Positions 34,643 to 46,150 of a stretch of DNA of 64,000 nt are shown in pieces. The notes beneath the pieces were generated by a model. It worked only from the letters and a program-made list of their open reading frames with translations. It ran no database searches and was not told the DNA's origin. Within the stretch, counting starts at the first letter, position 1; every line of letters starts with the position of its first letter. This stretch comes from Anthoceros angustus (taxonomy: Eukaryota > Streptophyta > Anthocerotopsida > Anthocerotales > Anthocerotaceae): NCBI GenBank assembly GCA_010909165.1, contig MU008173.1, positions 248,001 through 312,000 on the forward strand, in the 5' to 3' direction. A program made the position numbers and the translations under genes.

Positions 34643-36420
34643 AATGGCATCCAACCCATTGTTGGTTGTGAAGAATAGAGCTCGGATCGGAAGGCATGAA
34701 TGTAACAAAGTCGCAAAGAACACACAGAAACAACCCTACCCTCACCTCACCGCCAAAAGATCTGCTCGCGAACCCGGTATCGGGCGATGTGTGCAAACAC
34801 CTTAAACCCGCTACTACTCAAGCTGCTGGAGATGAGGTTTCATGACACTTATTGTTTTGAACACGGTGGGTTCTATCCGCCAACTTTGCCGCTAGTATTA
34901 GAAGTCCAAATCGCTTGCATGGTGCTCTTGTAATGTGAACTGCCTCGGGTAGACGTATTACACCGCATTTCCAACCATTTATAGCCAATTACTTCCTTGG
35001 GTTTCGGTAAACCATGATATGGTAAACTAGGGTTTCCCGAGACCTCGGCCCCAAACCCCAAGGACATATTACTTTGAATGAAAGTGTCCTTGGGTTTCGA
35101 AACCCAAGTACACTTTGTTAACCCAATGGGTTGGTATGTCACATACGATATCATAGCCATGGTATACTTGCAGAAGACATTACTAAAAATTAACGCTATG
35201 TGTTTTACAACGGCATTTTACTACAGTGTAGTAATTTTGTAGTAATGTCCGTAGTAAATTCTAAAGGACACGTTTTCCTAGTAGTGAATGCATCCAACCC
35301 ATTGTTGGTTGTGAAGAATAGAGCTCGGATCGAAGGCATGAATGTAACAAAGTCGCAAAGAACACACAGAAACAACCCTACCCTCACCTTGACAAAGATC
35401 TGCTCATGAACCGCCGATCACGATGTGTCGTTAGCAACACCCGTACTGAAACCCGGCTTACTCAATCGCTGCTGGAGATGAGGTTTCATGACACTTATTG
35501 TTTTGAACACGGTGGGTTCTATCCGCCAACTTTGCCGCTAGTATTAGAAGTCCAAATCGCTTGCATGGTGCTCTTGTAATGTGAACTGCCTCGGGTAGAC
35601 GTATTACACCGCATTTCCAACCATTTATAGCCAATTACTTCCTTGGGTTTGAGAACCATGATATGGTAAACTAGGGTTTCCGAGACCAAACCCCAAGGAC
35701 ATATTACTTTGAATGAAAGTGTCCTTGGGTTTGAAACCCCAAGTACTTTGTTAACCCAATGGGTTGGTATGTCACATGCATCGGTATATAGCCATGGTAT
35801 ACGGTGAGAAGACATTACCAGTGCTATGTGTTTTACAACGGCATTTTACTACAGTGTAGTAATTTTGTAGTAATGTCCGTAGTAAATTCCGTTGTAAAGG
35901 ACACGTTTTCCTAGTAGTGAATGGCATCTGCAACCCATTGTTGGTTGTGAAGAATAGAGCTCGGATCGAAGGCATGAATGTAACAAAGTCGCAAAGAACA
36001 CATACAAGAAACAACCCTACCCTCACCTTGACAAAGATGCATACATGAACCACGGCTAGCGATGTAATAGTTAAGTCGGCAACACCAACAGAAACCCGGC
36101 TTACTCAAGCTGCTGGAGATGAGGTTTCATGACACTTATTGTTTTGAACACGGTGGGTTCTATCCGCGCAACTTTGCCGCTAGTATTAGTCAAATCGCTT
36201 GCATGGTGCTCTTGTAATGTGAACTCGGCTCTGGGTAGGCGTATTACCGCATTTCCAACCATTTATAGCCAATTACTTCCTTGGGTTTCGGTAAACCATG
36301 ATATGGTAAACTAGGGTTTCCCGAGACCTCGGCCCCAAACCCCAAGGACATATTACTTTGAATGAAAGTGTCCTTGGGTTTCGAAACCCAAGTACACTTT
36401 GTTAACCCAATGGGTTGAAG
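34490..36420. repeat. Three-copy array of transposon terminus plus flank (about 640 bp units)
   Basis: The terminus ...ttttcctagtagtg occurs at 34642, 35286 and 35919, each followed by aatg(g)catc and the same flank of about 500 bp, then the last 150 bp of the transposon again. Spacings are 644 and 633. Copies differ by short indels. A minus-strand frame (RVGLFLCVLCDFVTFMPS...) is repeated in all flanks and is not recognised. Confidence 0.85.
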
Positions 36421-36530
36421 TATCCGACACCCAAGGACTCGCATTGATGTGTCCTTGGGTATTGGTCTTCTTAAACCATGGTTATAAGATTTCGGTAAAC
36501 CCTGATATGGTAAACCAGGGTTTTCCGAGA

Positions 36531-37513
36531 CTACTTGGGTGTCGTTGGGAGTCCTGGGCCTCTATAAGCGTTGTCCTGCAGGAGGGCCAATCTTGCTCTC
36601 AGTGTGCGGAAGATGCTAAGCTGTGTGTGGATACTTTCGCCATCCCTACATTTGAGCATGTGAAAGTTCCTTGTGGCAGCAGCAACGTGCTGCACATCTG
36701 TGGACTTGTGCGTCTGGTTGAATCTCTCCCAGATAGCGGAAGCAACACCGAAGGTGTGGTGCACCATGTCCTTGTCAAAGTCCGGCAATGAGCAGATTCC
36801 GAGCTCTTTTGTCCGACTTCACCCATTAATCAAAAGCTGGGGTTCCTGAGGCGGGGCAGGACGCAGACCCATCGACTATTGTCCAAAGGTCTGCATCCTC
36901 GAGGTGTCCCCTCATCCGGGTGGCCCATACATCATAGTCCACACCCATGAACCTGTCTTTTTCCTTGATCTCGATGCGTAGACTACCATATTGTGTAATG
37001 GGGTTTACAGCACCACCATCAATAGCGCCTCCACTAGCAGCGTGACCTCTAGATCCTGACATTTGGTTAGGGATTCAAGCAGCCCTTGCAGGCAGTTCTT
37101 GTTTTCGTTCCTTGGAGATGGCTAGACCTTCAATAGGGCTGCTAGGTGGGTGTGCACCTCCGTCAGTGCTGCCACATTTTGGAGTGTGACACCCACGAGG
37201 CTTCGAAATAAGCGGGTCTCGATGTGGAGTTTGTTTTCAATCTGATTGAGTTTCTTGGCGTCTCTCCAACTCAGAGAGTCCCCTATAGATTTCTTGATTT
37301 GTTTGGCTTGGTATGTGCTGCCAATCTATCCTTCTAACAATCCTACACTCGCAGGTGTGATAGTGGGGGCTTGCCGCACCGCGAGGAGGTTCGGGGACTG
37401 GGTATCGATAACCCCTGTTGCGAGCCATGAGAGGCCTTCCAGGACTTCACCTCTCGAGCCAGCTTATTAGGGGAAATCCAATGAAGAGCATGGTCATTCC
37501 TGCTCTGATACCA
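36531..37513 (-). mobile_element. Copia-2: 5' part of a second copia element
   Basis: Minus strand. The primer binding site is at 37513-37502 (TGGTATCAGAGC). A leader of about 430 bp follows, with SELERRQETQ and ISKPRGCHTPKCG in broken frames. Gag starts at 37,062: MSGSRGHAASGG, then EKDRFMGVDYDVWATRMRGH and ADLWTIVDG, and after a frameshift FGVASAIWERFNQT and GESIHTQLSIFRTLRARL. It stops abruptly at 36,531, so protease, integrase and polymerase are absent. The LTR would begin at 37514 with TGGGAAAAACAC on the plus strand, but its far end cannot be placed without a second copy. Confidence 0.75.
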
Positions 37514-38700
37514 TGGGAAAAACACAGGAGTATTTGGAGCATCTTTCGTTAAGCGTGTCTTAGCAATACAACATTGAGCGTTCATGATCATTGTCTTGTT
37601 TGTGCAGGTGTGGTAGTTGGGGGATGTGATGGTTCATGAAGCGGTGAGATAAATTGCATCCCCAGGGCATAGAATTGCCTGGACTGTGAGCCTTGGACAG
37701 TCCTTCTTCAATGACATCACCCCTTGATCAAGGAGTGCATGTTGTGGATGACATGATATGCGTGCATAAGAATTAGGTTGATTGACGAGCACGAAGCGTC
37801 AAATTTTTGAGCAGCAGGACAAGAGTCACAACACCGACAGTACATGTGCTTTCACCTTGTGACACCTTCTTGGTTAACATCTGGAAAGAAGCATCCAGGA
37901 TGGTGGACCACCCAGCTGTTTTGTTTGAATTTCTGCCTTAATGGCTCTAAAAGTTTGGAGTTGCATCACCATTACCAGCTTCTGTTATTTTAGGCATCAT
38001 GATCGTTACTATCAGTCATGTGTGTATCAACGACATTCATGGCCCGTTTGTGCAGTCTAATTGAACACACGATGCTAGGCACATGAAACTAACACATCCT
38101 TTTTGGATTTCAATTGGGTAGGGGCTTGATTAAGGTTAGTCAAGCTCCTTGTATGATCTTATATCGATATCATTATGCTTTAAGTTACCTGGCAATTAAA
38201 TTATCAAAGCTTGCACAGCTGCATACCACTTGTCCTGCTCATAGATCAAAAGGTTCACTTTGTGTGCTAGTTAGTGCTAACCTAACAAAGGCCAAGCAAT
38301 CATTGTTCTAGACTAATGTTACGAACGGAGGCGATGGTGTTCAGCAGTGCAACGAAGCAAAGAACAAAGTGATTAATAGTAAGAAATACATATCCTCATA
38401 ATTACACACATAGCGAAATTCAATATTATGTTTATTTAGGAGAAAAGATGACGGGACGAGCCCATACATATATATGCTGCAATCGAGTATGACCCATGGC
38501 CATGTCACCGGCCTCCATGCTCCGTGTAAGATTGTTTTTCACGTCTTTGCCCTAAAATTTCTAAGCAATTTAAAATTTTTCTTTCTTAAGGCCTATTAGT
38601 ACAAGGGGGGCAAGGGCATAGAGAAGAGATCAGGGAGATGGGTGTTTGTGATTTTGGTGCGTTTAGAGGGCGCATATGGGGCTTCTCCTTGGGCTTCTCT
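37514..38700. other. No gene recognised
   Basis: Starts with the presumed Copia-2 LTR of unknown length. The part 37,840-38,270 (tgctttcacctt ... catcatgatcg ... gcttgcacagctgcatacc) is a diverged copy of 41,200-41,510. Remaining frames are short. Confidence 0.4.
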
Positions 38701-39469
38701 TGTGGTCCGGATATGCCAAGGCGTTCAATGTTGTAGAGTTAGCGGCGAGGCTTTATTCCGACCTCCGTTAATCTGCTGAGGTCGCAAATTCCCTCGGCGG
38801 AATGTCCCGACAAGCTTTTGGATATCCTCGCCCACTTGGATCCGAGATATGAGGGTCTTCGAGGATACACCACTTGTACCTTGGAGTCGGTGTTTGTGAG
38901 TACCACACCTCCCAGCTGACCTTCAATGCATCAACAAAGGGTCATCCATACATCGATAGCCTTTCCCCGACCGCTTAAAGAGCACCAAACATTAATTATT
39001 GACCACCAATTCGACTGCACGTCCTCCTCCACTCCCACATACGTGTCCTTCAATTCTCGTAGAAGAATGCCATTTGGATCGCTCAAGAAATCTAAGCAAC
39101 TCCGCCTTGTTCTTGGTCATATTTAGGCTGCACATGCAAAGAAAGCCCTCATCTCCGTTCGCTCATTGTTTCCCAAGAGAAACAAAGCCACGTGACATGT
39201 GTTGCTAGATCCCTACCTTGTAACAAAAGCGTTGCCGTCAAAGGCAACCTTGGGATTGCGCTTCACCATGTTGAACACCTCCTTGTTGGCCTTAACATCC
39301 ACTTGGCACAAATTCTTGATATCCTCCTAGCATATTCTTCCAGTCCGGATAGCGACAACACAGACAACGTGAACAATCCCCATCCTCCTCTTCCTCCTCC
39401 TCAACCTTTAATGGTTTCTCCTTTGTACCCGAGCAATCAAAAGCTTACCTTCATAAGAGTTTCTACCAC

Positions 39470-40240
39470 TCGCTTTGTTTGTGCTTGCACAGACAGCGGC
39501 ACTCGCGCCATGGCATTTTGCTGTAGCACCTGCTCTTTTCCTGAGGCTAGCCAATTGTATGGGGTGCCGATTGCTCCCACAGGCGATGACACTCCGACAA
39601 TGACAGTATCTGCATCTTCGGCTAAGTGCGTAGAGGGCGCCACGGGCATTGATGCTCGAGGAGGGCCGGTTGCTTCATGGGGCGGTAGAGGGTGCACTTA
39701 CGCTTACTCATAGGATGAGTCATCATCAAAACCGAGGTCTGCAGCTTTGCAACAGCACTGTGGGACACTAGCATTCTGCGGCAGTGCAGCGTGTCGGTCT
39801 TTTCCTAAGGAGCTAATATTTGTTGGGTGAGGGCACCACGGTCGCGGAGGGAGGGTTGGTTGCTCGAGTTATCTTGCCGCTGCCGATTGATTTGTGCTCC
39901 CACAACCTCGACGTTTGCATTCTCGCTCGTGCATCTCGCTCTTTTCCTTTGGAAAGCCAATTGCACGCAGAGGGCACCGTTTGTGTCATTGGAAGAGGCG
40001 GTTGCTTCGCGGCAGTGGAAGGCTTTGCTCGCTTAGTGGCGGGCGAGCCGCTCCGAAACCAAGGTGCGGCATTGCCGGCCGCTTGACCATCTCCATAGGT
40101 GACTCTAGGACGGTGGCATTCGCACGGTGCATCTCGCTCTTTTCCTACCGAGCCAATTGTAAAGAGGGCACCACAGGTGTCACTGGAAGGGGGCGGTTGC
40201 TTCACGCGTAGTGGAAGGCCGCTTAGTAGCAGATGAGCCT
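39470..40240. repeat. Diverged repeat units around gcatctcgctcttttcc
   Basis: A module of about 150-200 bp occurs about three times (near 39,480, 39,920 and 40,125): ctcgctcttttcc ... gccaattg ... gagggcacc ... gtgtcattggaagaggcggttgcttc. Minus-strand translations share FPIGSVGKERDA-like pieces, so it may derive from a repetitive protein, but no family is recognised. Confidence 0.45.
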
Positions 40241-40510
40241 CCGAAACCGAGGCCTTCCTGGGCCATAGTCTTGCAAGTGCTCGCTACACAAAGCGCCAAT
40301 CCAAGTGCTAAGGGAAGTTTCTTCCAATGTTATAGTGGACTTAAAAATACTTCTTCTTTTTTCTTATATATTCTAGCACTTAATGGTCATGTAGCAAGGT
40401 AGGTAATCGCATATATAGACGAACCCCTACAAATACATTTAATTTAGAGACATTTGTAGAGTTTGAAAGTTATATTGAGGTTCAATAACTTGGATAAATA
40501 AAAAATTATA

Positions 40511-40702
40511 CGAGGTCCAAGGAAAGTAATTTTCGAGGTCCAAGAAGAGTAAGTATACCAAGGTCCAAGAAGAGTAATTGTACCAAGGTCCAAGGAGAGT
40601 CATTATACCAAGGTCCAAGGAGAGTCATTATACCAAGGTCCAAGGAGAGTAATTATACCAAGGTCCAAGGAGAGCACTTATACCGAGGTCTAAGGAGTGT
40701 CC
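40511..40702. repeat. 25-bp minisatellite, 8 units
   Basis: Units of the form accaaggtccaaggagagta-ttat start at about 40513, 40536, 40561, 40586, 40611, 40636, 40661 and 40686. The period is exactly 25 after the first unit. Confidence 0.92.
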
Positions 40703-40753
40703 ATCTTTGTGTAGAAACGATCTTCTTTTCTAATTTGATTAGAGTCGATCAAC

Positions 40754-40849
40754 TTACGACCCGTTGGGTGGAAGTCTTACGACCCAATAGGTGGAAGTCG
40801 TACAACCCAATAGGTAGAAGTCTCGAGGACCCAATGGGTGGAAGTTGTG
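40754..40849. repeat. About 26-bp tandem repeat, 4 units
   Basis: Four units of acgacccaataggtggaagtc with variations (acccgttgggtgg, acccaatgggtgg). Confidence 0.85.
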
Positions 40850-41074
40850 GTCAGCATAATCACTGCAATGGCTGTGTTTTCACATAGTAAAATGTTCTTG
40901 GGTCATCCATAAAGTAGTCGATCGAGTATAGGGACCACTCAAAATTCTTGTTTGAATTGCTACCCCATTAGTGAACGCTTGTATACACTTTGATAGAGAT
41001 GACTCAACCGTGTCATCCTCGACCGCTTATCATGTGCGGAGTGAACTTGACATTTAAGGGTGAGTGTTGTAAGT

Positions 41075-41280
41075 AATATGTGCTTTCACCTCTTGAAAAC
41101 GTTATTGGGTGGGGAAATAGCATCATGGATAGGGAGGCAGCTTCGTGCTTTCACCTCTTGAAAGCGTTAATGGGTCGAAGTAGTATCCTGGATAGGGAAC
41201 CAGCCCTTGTGTGCTTTCACCTCTTGAAAACGTTATTAGGACAAGGGACATAGCATCCTGGATAGGGAGCCACCGTGCTC
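41075..41280. repeat. About 67-bp tandem repeat, 3 units
   Basis: gtgctttcacctcttgaaaacgttat ... atagcatcctggatagggagcca occurs three times (starts near 41,080, 41,145 and 41,210). Confidence 0.85.
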
Positions 41281-41965
41281 TTGTTTGAATGTCACTCGAA
41301 TGGCTCTAAAATTTTGGATTTGCATCACCATTCCCATCCGTCTATTAGTTCACACATCATGATCGCTCACAATCACTCATGTATGTGTGAACGAAAGAGA
41401 CAATGCCAGGCACATGAAATCAACACATTCTCCTTGGTGTTGAATCAACCTCCTTGTATCTTACATTAATCTTTAAAGCTATCTAGCAATCAAAGGCTTG
41501 CCATGCTGCATACCCAGCCATACTAATTCATTGGGGTCCATTAATTTATGGGCTGCCACCCAATATGACCCCCTATTTATGGCCCTACCACACCCTATGA
41601 CACCCTATAACACATTATTTGTGACGCCACCATACCTTATCACACACTCTTCCACATACTTATGGCCTTGCCACACATGTCACCCCTCGGCACTAGGACA
41701 TGTGAGCATGTCGAGTTTCAAAATTCAAACTATAATTAAATAATCAAGGATCATTAATCATGATTTATTATTGAAAATTATTTAAAGTGACAAAGAATTT
41801 CTTCAATCACTCTAATTTATTTTTAATATTATATAATGTATTCGACTACTCAAATAACTCAAACTACTTTTTGATTTGTCTTTCATGTTTGAAACTTTAC
41901 AATTTGGTTCGGATAATGTTGGCTTTGTGGGAGGGAGCCACCATCCTCGCCTTACCTCCTCTATC

Positions 41966-42050
41966 TGCCTTAGCATCCTAAGCATGTGTCCTTAGCATCC
42001 TAATCATCCATCCTTAGCATCCTAAGCATCTTCCTTAGCATCGTAAGCAT
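41966..42050. repeat. Short ccttagcatcctaagcat repeats
   Basis: Four to five units of about 20 bp of ccttagcatcctaagcat with variable spacers. Confidence 0.8.
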
Positions 42051-42099
42051 ATGCAACCTACTCACAAGAGCTAGATCCTTAGGCATTCCTTCACCACAT

Positions 42100-42435
42100 C
42101 CTTGTGCCTCTTGTCAAAACGTAGCGTGATGTTTCACCACATCCTTGTGCCTCTTGTCAAAAACGTGGCGTGATGTTTGACTCACCACATTTTGCAAGAC
42201 CGGATCCAAGGGCATTCCGTTCGACATCCTTTTGTGGCCATGCTAATAAAACCGCGCTTCTTTCAACTCGCATCTTGCACACATGTCCCACACCAACTAG
42301 TTGGCAACAAAAAGTTAATAGGCCTCCGGTTCCAGCGACAAATGCACACGGTTTGAAGGGCAGCATTAAAGATTCAGCAACTCTCAACTCGGTAGCTCGA
42401 CAAGGATGGCTTGGGACCGATCGCGATCTCGTCAC
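42100..42435 (-). pseudogene. PPR gene relic
   Basis: The minus strand contains WPQKDVERNALGSGLAKCGE, then FDKRHKDVVK twice in a row (direct repeat of about 55 bp at 42,110-42,180). This is the PPR pattern KM..KDVV.WNA....AKCG and belongs to the same family as the fragments at 28-31 kb. No intact frame exists. Confidence 0.55.
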
Positions 42436-42579
42436 GACAAATTGTTCACTTTTTCTTTTGGTCCTTCACCGAGGTGGAGCTCCAGTGTGGATGGGGTGCA
42501 CGGCGCATCCAGCTCCGTTGATCGGGATCGGTGCTCGGCAAATCGAAGGTAATCAAACATATATACGCCGTTGTATCTG

Positions 42580-42920
42580 ACCTAGCAAGAATTGAAGTTT
42601 GCTTGGCATCAAAGCGATATCATGTTCTTGGCCCAATGAGATCGTATGCCTTGCAATCATCGTATGTTCGATTGGATAGTCCCAGTGTTGTTAGCGGTCA
42701 TGGTTCGTCGGGTTAACATTCTATAATACGCCATCTCTACAAAATTCGTGAACCACCACCACGTTGGTAGTTTATATATATATATGGATGTAATGTATGT
42801 ACAACACTGTGAGATCGTGTGCCTTGCAAGATTTCATCGTATGTTCGATCGGATAGTCGAGTGTTGTTAGCGATCATGGTTCGTCTATCATGGGTTAACA
42901 TTCTATAACATTACAATATA
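42580..42920. repeat. Direct repeat of about 115 bp (two copies)
   Basis: The segment around 42,638-42,735 (gagatcgtatgccttgcaa ... gttaacattctata) recurs at about 42,811-42,910 with small differences. Confidence 0.8.
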
Positions 42921-42956
42921 ACTATATACAAAATTGATCAACATTGATCACGCTGG

Positions 42957-42961
<5 letters not shown>

Positions 42962-42997
<36 letters not shown>
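42962..42997. repeat. (TA)n microsatellite
   Basis: About 18 uninterrupted TA dinucleotides. A shorter run lies at about 42,772-42,785. Confidence 0.95.
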
Positions 42998-42998
<1 letters not shown>

Positions 42999-43149
42999 TA
43001 GATGTTTTACATATTAGTTTTGGACATATTTTTTTGTTGTGGACTTTGGCACAATTTGATATTAAAACCAAGAATTTCATAGAGGAATTGGACTAAGACA
43101 ACCTAATGGATGTTGGAGAGAAGTTCACAACACTTGAACATTGCATATA

Positions 43150-43769
43150 TGTATGTACATACATCCACTAGTACTCTTATTCAAAGTCCGAGGTCGAAAT
43201 TCAAAGACAAAGGCTGGTTGGCGATCGCTTCTTGCCCAAGATGTCACTTTCCTCGAGATCCAAAAGCCTTCCACAACGTGAAAGCAAAGCCACTCTTCTT
43301 CTCGTGGTACCCCAACAAATCCCGACTCATCACTAGGTTTGGCTTGCCGGGCTCACCCCCACGGAGGTGCCTCACCTTAATTCGTATGCACATCATGTCA
43401 CCCACCACTTTCACCCACTCAATGTCGGTTTGACCACTGGATGATATCGCTCGGCCTTGAGACACAAACGCGACCGATCCAGGCTCGCCCCGCTTCCGGA
43501 TCTCCAAGCCTTAATGGTGTGAACGGGTAGAGAGTTCCACGGTGCTCACACAACTGCACGGCCCTTACGCGACTATTAAACCACTTGAATGACACCGGAC
43601 TCCTCGAGTGTCATCATTGATGAGCACATTCGCATGGAGACTGCGCCTCAGCGACATCCGGTAATAGTCGAGCCTTCCACAACAATCCACCTTGTAAATG
43701 GTGTTGTCAATGCATAGGATTTGGTCTAGTGGCTCCTGCCGGCTGCCGTAAGCTCAAAGTCCACATCGA
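43150..43769 (-). pseudogene. F-box gene, 3' part (separated by Copia-3)
   Basis: Continuation of the F-box gene after removal of the copia element at 43,770-52,860. The first codons read DVDFELTAAG, in frame with RTFATRGV at 52,861. Further pieces are DNTIYKVDCCGRLDYYRMSL (about 43,700-43,640), then in other frames DIEWVKVVGDMMCIRIKVRH (about 43,430-43,370) and LVMSRDLLGYHEKKSGFAFT (about 43,335-43,275), ending in QPLSLNF. The pattern fits the C-terminal domain of plant F-box/kelch-like proteins, but the assignment rests mainly on the F-box at the other end. Several frameshifts are present. Confidence 0.5.
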
Positions 43770-44012
43770 TGAAAATCACGCACACACACTTGCACAAAAG
43801 CTTGTTGCATTGTATAATAGAAAATACATGCCTTTATATAGGTAAGGTGGTTATAACCATAAGTGGTTGTAACCAATAAGTAGTTGTAACTAATATAACA
43901 ACTAACTACCTAAATAACTAAATAAAAGGAACTACTTAGTGCCCTAGAATTAATTAATATTTAATTCTAGATACCCTAGTGAATAGTGCCCTATTAGGTG
44001 TATATTTTATCA
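43770..44012 (-). repeat. Copia-3 3' LTR (243 bp)
   Basis: The plus strand runs TGAAAATCACGC ... ATATTTTATCA, with a TATATAGG box-like motif near 43,837. The inner border on the minus strand is preceded by the purine tract GTGAGTGGGAG. Confidence 0.92.
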
Positions 44013-44228
44013 CTCCCACTCACTATGAACTGGGGTGAGGTTAAGCTAGGAAAATAAGCTAAGTCTGCTTAAGGATTTCTTGAACTAGAAAGCTAAGGAG
44101 CTAAAGGAAAATCAAACTTAAGTTTGTAAGTGGTAATTATTAAATAATTAATAAATGGCCATAAACGAAATATAATTAAGGGAGAAAATTCGGATATTTG
44201 GCTTATCCGAAATCCTCCAAATACGGGA

Positions 44229-44840
44229 TATTGCAGCAGTAGTGATACTGCAGCAGTTGCGTTGCCTTCTCATGCAGCTGCAGGTGAGCACTATGGTAGG
44301 AGCATCACACAGGAAGCCTGTCGGGCCATCTCCATTCGGATTTCCCAGCAATCTGTGGCAGATGTGGATGTCCTCAGCGGCGCGTCTGTGGGTATGTGGT
44401 TGCACCTGCATCCTTGTTCGCGCAAGCTTCTTTTGCCTCAACCTGCCCTTGAATCGGCCAGCCTCTGCTTCAGAGATCACTTGATGTCGCCGATGGACAG
44501 CTTCAATCCCCATAATCTCGGTAGCCTAGGTGCTGAGGAAGGACGGGCGCCCCCAGATTGCAAGCGTACATGCTCAAATTGTGAAGGATACCTCCAGATT
44601 GGAGAGCCGGAGCCTCCATTGAAGATATCTGCAGCCATGAGTGAGGAGAGGACGCGGCCGTCTACACGGGGCGTGGCCATACACCTAGTAGCGGCCCGCC
44701 GCGGCCATCATCGCGTCGCGGCTATCATCTCTTCTCATGCGCGCTCCACATGGGTGGTGATACGGCCTGTCTGTGGGGGCGCAACCTCCATCGCGCCCTT
44801 GCCTGGGGTCGCTCCTTCTTCCTTAACTTGTTTTTAAACC
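44229..44840 (+). other. GC-rich insert of possible host-gene origin inside Copia-3
   Basis: A block of clearly higher GC between AT-rich flanks, lying between RNase H and the 3' LTR. An open frame runs on the plus strand, opposite to the element, from at least 44,235 to 44,837 (QEACRAISIRISQQSVADVD, SNCEGYLQIGEPEPPLKISA and VAIHLVAARRGHHRVAAI among its sequence), open for about 200 codons. No family is recognised. It could be a transduced exon or a foreign insertion; the long frame could also be a by-product of composition. Confidence 0.35.
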
Positions 44841-45610
44841 TATTGTCGGTTCATCTGTTATCCCGTTCATGATGCCCATGCATTTTGACACCTATAATAT
44901 ATCATTTGGTATACACGTGTTTGTGTGTCTACGTGTTTTTTCTTCTAGAGGTATGTAGGGAAAAATAGGTTTGCATTGTTTAGGTGTAATTGAGTTTGAA
45001 AACAATATTATTTGAATCAAATTGTAGTGATGATTGAGGCTAATCAAGTGGAACATGGTGTATGATGACCATGAGGAAAAATATAAACAAAATGCTATAT
45101 GGGGTTAGAGAAAGAGATGAGTTTAGGAATATGTAGAGTTTAGGTGATGCCTAAAATACCTAATTTATAGGAGCTGACCTCATGAGTATTTGTTTTACTT
45201 GTAGGTATAGATGTTGGGTGAATGCATATTACATAACGCCTCTAGCAAAATGATCATTACCAAGGGAAATCCAAAAGATCTATGAGAAAATGCCATCCAC
45301 ATAACAAGATTGCCTATGTGCCCATGTGAAGAGTATGTAACACACTCAAAACATTTATCATAAGTGCCTAAGATGCTGAAGGATGAGCACTTGAATTTAA
45401 AAGTAGGGATTTATTTTAAATTGATTATCCTTCTTATCAAAACTTGATTTAAATAATATCTCTTTGGGATCCCTGTAGTTGGTAAATGAGAATGCTCGTA
45501 CTTTGAAATAGAAAAAGGAGTCATTTGATGAAGACACAAGACTCTAGCTAAAACCTGGGGCTAGGATAAGAGGTTATCTTGCATCTGCCCCTAAATACCT
45601 ATATTAGGAT
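44841..45610. other. Copia-3 non-coding 3' region
   Basis: AT-rich with no open frame of note. It lies between the end of RNase H and the GC-rich insert. Confidence 0.5.
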
Positions 45611-45616
45611 TTTGTC

Positions 45617-46150
45617 TTAAGGTGGTTTGGACTTAATATCTAAAAAGCCCAGACTTTTCATATGTTTATTATGTAATTCCCGACTGAGGGATTTGGTTAA
45701 TAAATCGGCTGAGTTATCATGAGTAGGGATATAACTGATATCTATTGTTTTATTTTCTAACAGTTCTCTTATGTAGTGGTATTCAACTGCTATGTGTTTG
45801 GTTCTTGAGTGAAAAATAGAATTTCTAGCTAAGGCTATTGCCCCTTGACTATAGCTGAACAATGGTGTAGGGTCATCTTGAGTATGACTAAGTTCATCTA
45901 AGGCCAACCTACTCTAGAATATATCTTTAGCAACAGAGGTTAGTACCCTATACTCTGACTCAGTGCTGGAAAGGGCAATGGTAGACTGTTTCTTACTTGA
46001 CCATGAGATGGGGGCCTTGGCTAGAATAAGAACATAACCTGATACAGATCTTCTAGTATCGGGGTCACCAGCATAATCGGCATCAGCGTAGGCTGTCAAT
46101 CTTAGCTTGTTGATGCCGAGTGTATGTTGATATACAAGTCCGGTATGCAT
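45617..46150 (-). pseudogene. Copia-3 RNase H
   Basis: The minus strand contains RLTAYADADYAGDPDTRRSV (with the first catalytic Asp), SWSSKKQSTIALSSTESEYR (catalytic Glu), and, after a stop near 45,912, ALARNSIFHSRTKHIAVEYH and ISYIPTHDNSADLLTK (the final Asp region), ending at 45617. Except for the break at about 45,910, this is a full copia RNase H, which removes the RNA template during reverse transcription. Confidence 0.9.

Noticed and set aside
35286-35919. Counting the extra CACTACTAGG termini at 35,286 and 35,919 as independent transposons
   Set aside because: Flanks on both sides are copies of each other, so these are duplicates of one terminus.
40511-40702. CRISPR-like array (regular 25-bp repeats)
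   Set aside because: The repeats are contiguous without unique spacers, and the DNA is plant nuclear. It is a minisatellite.
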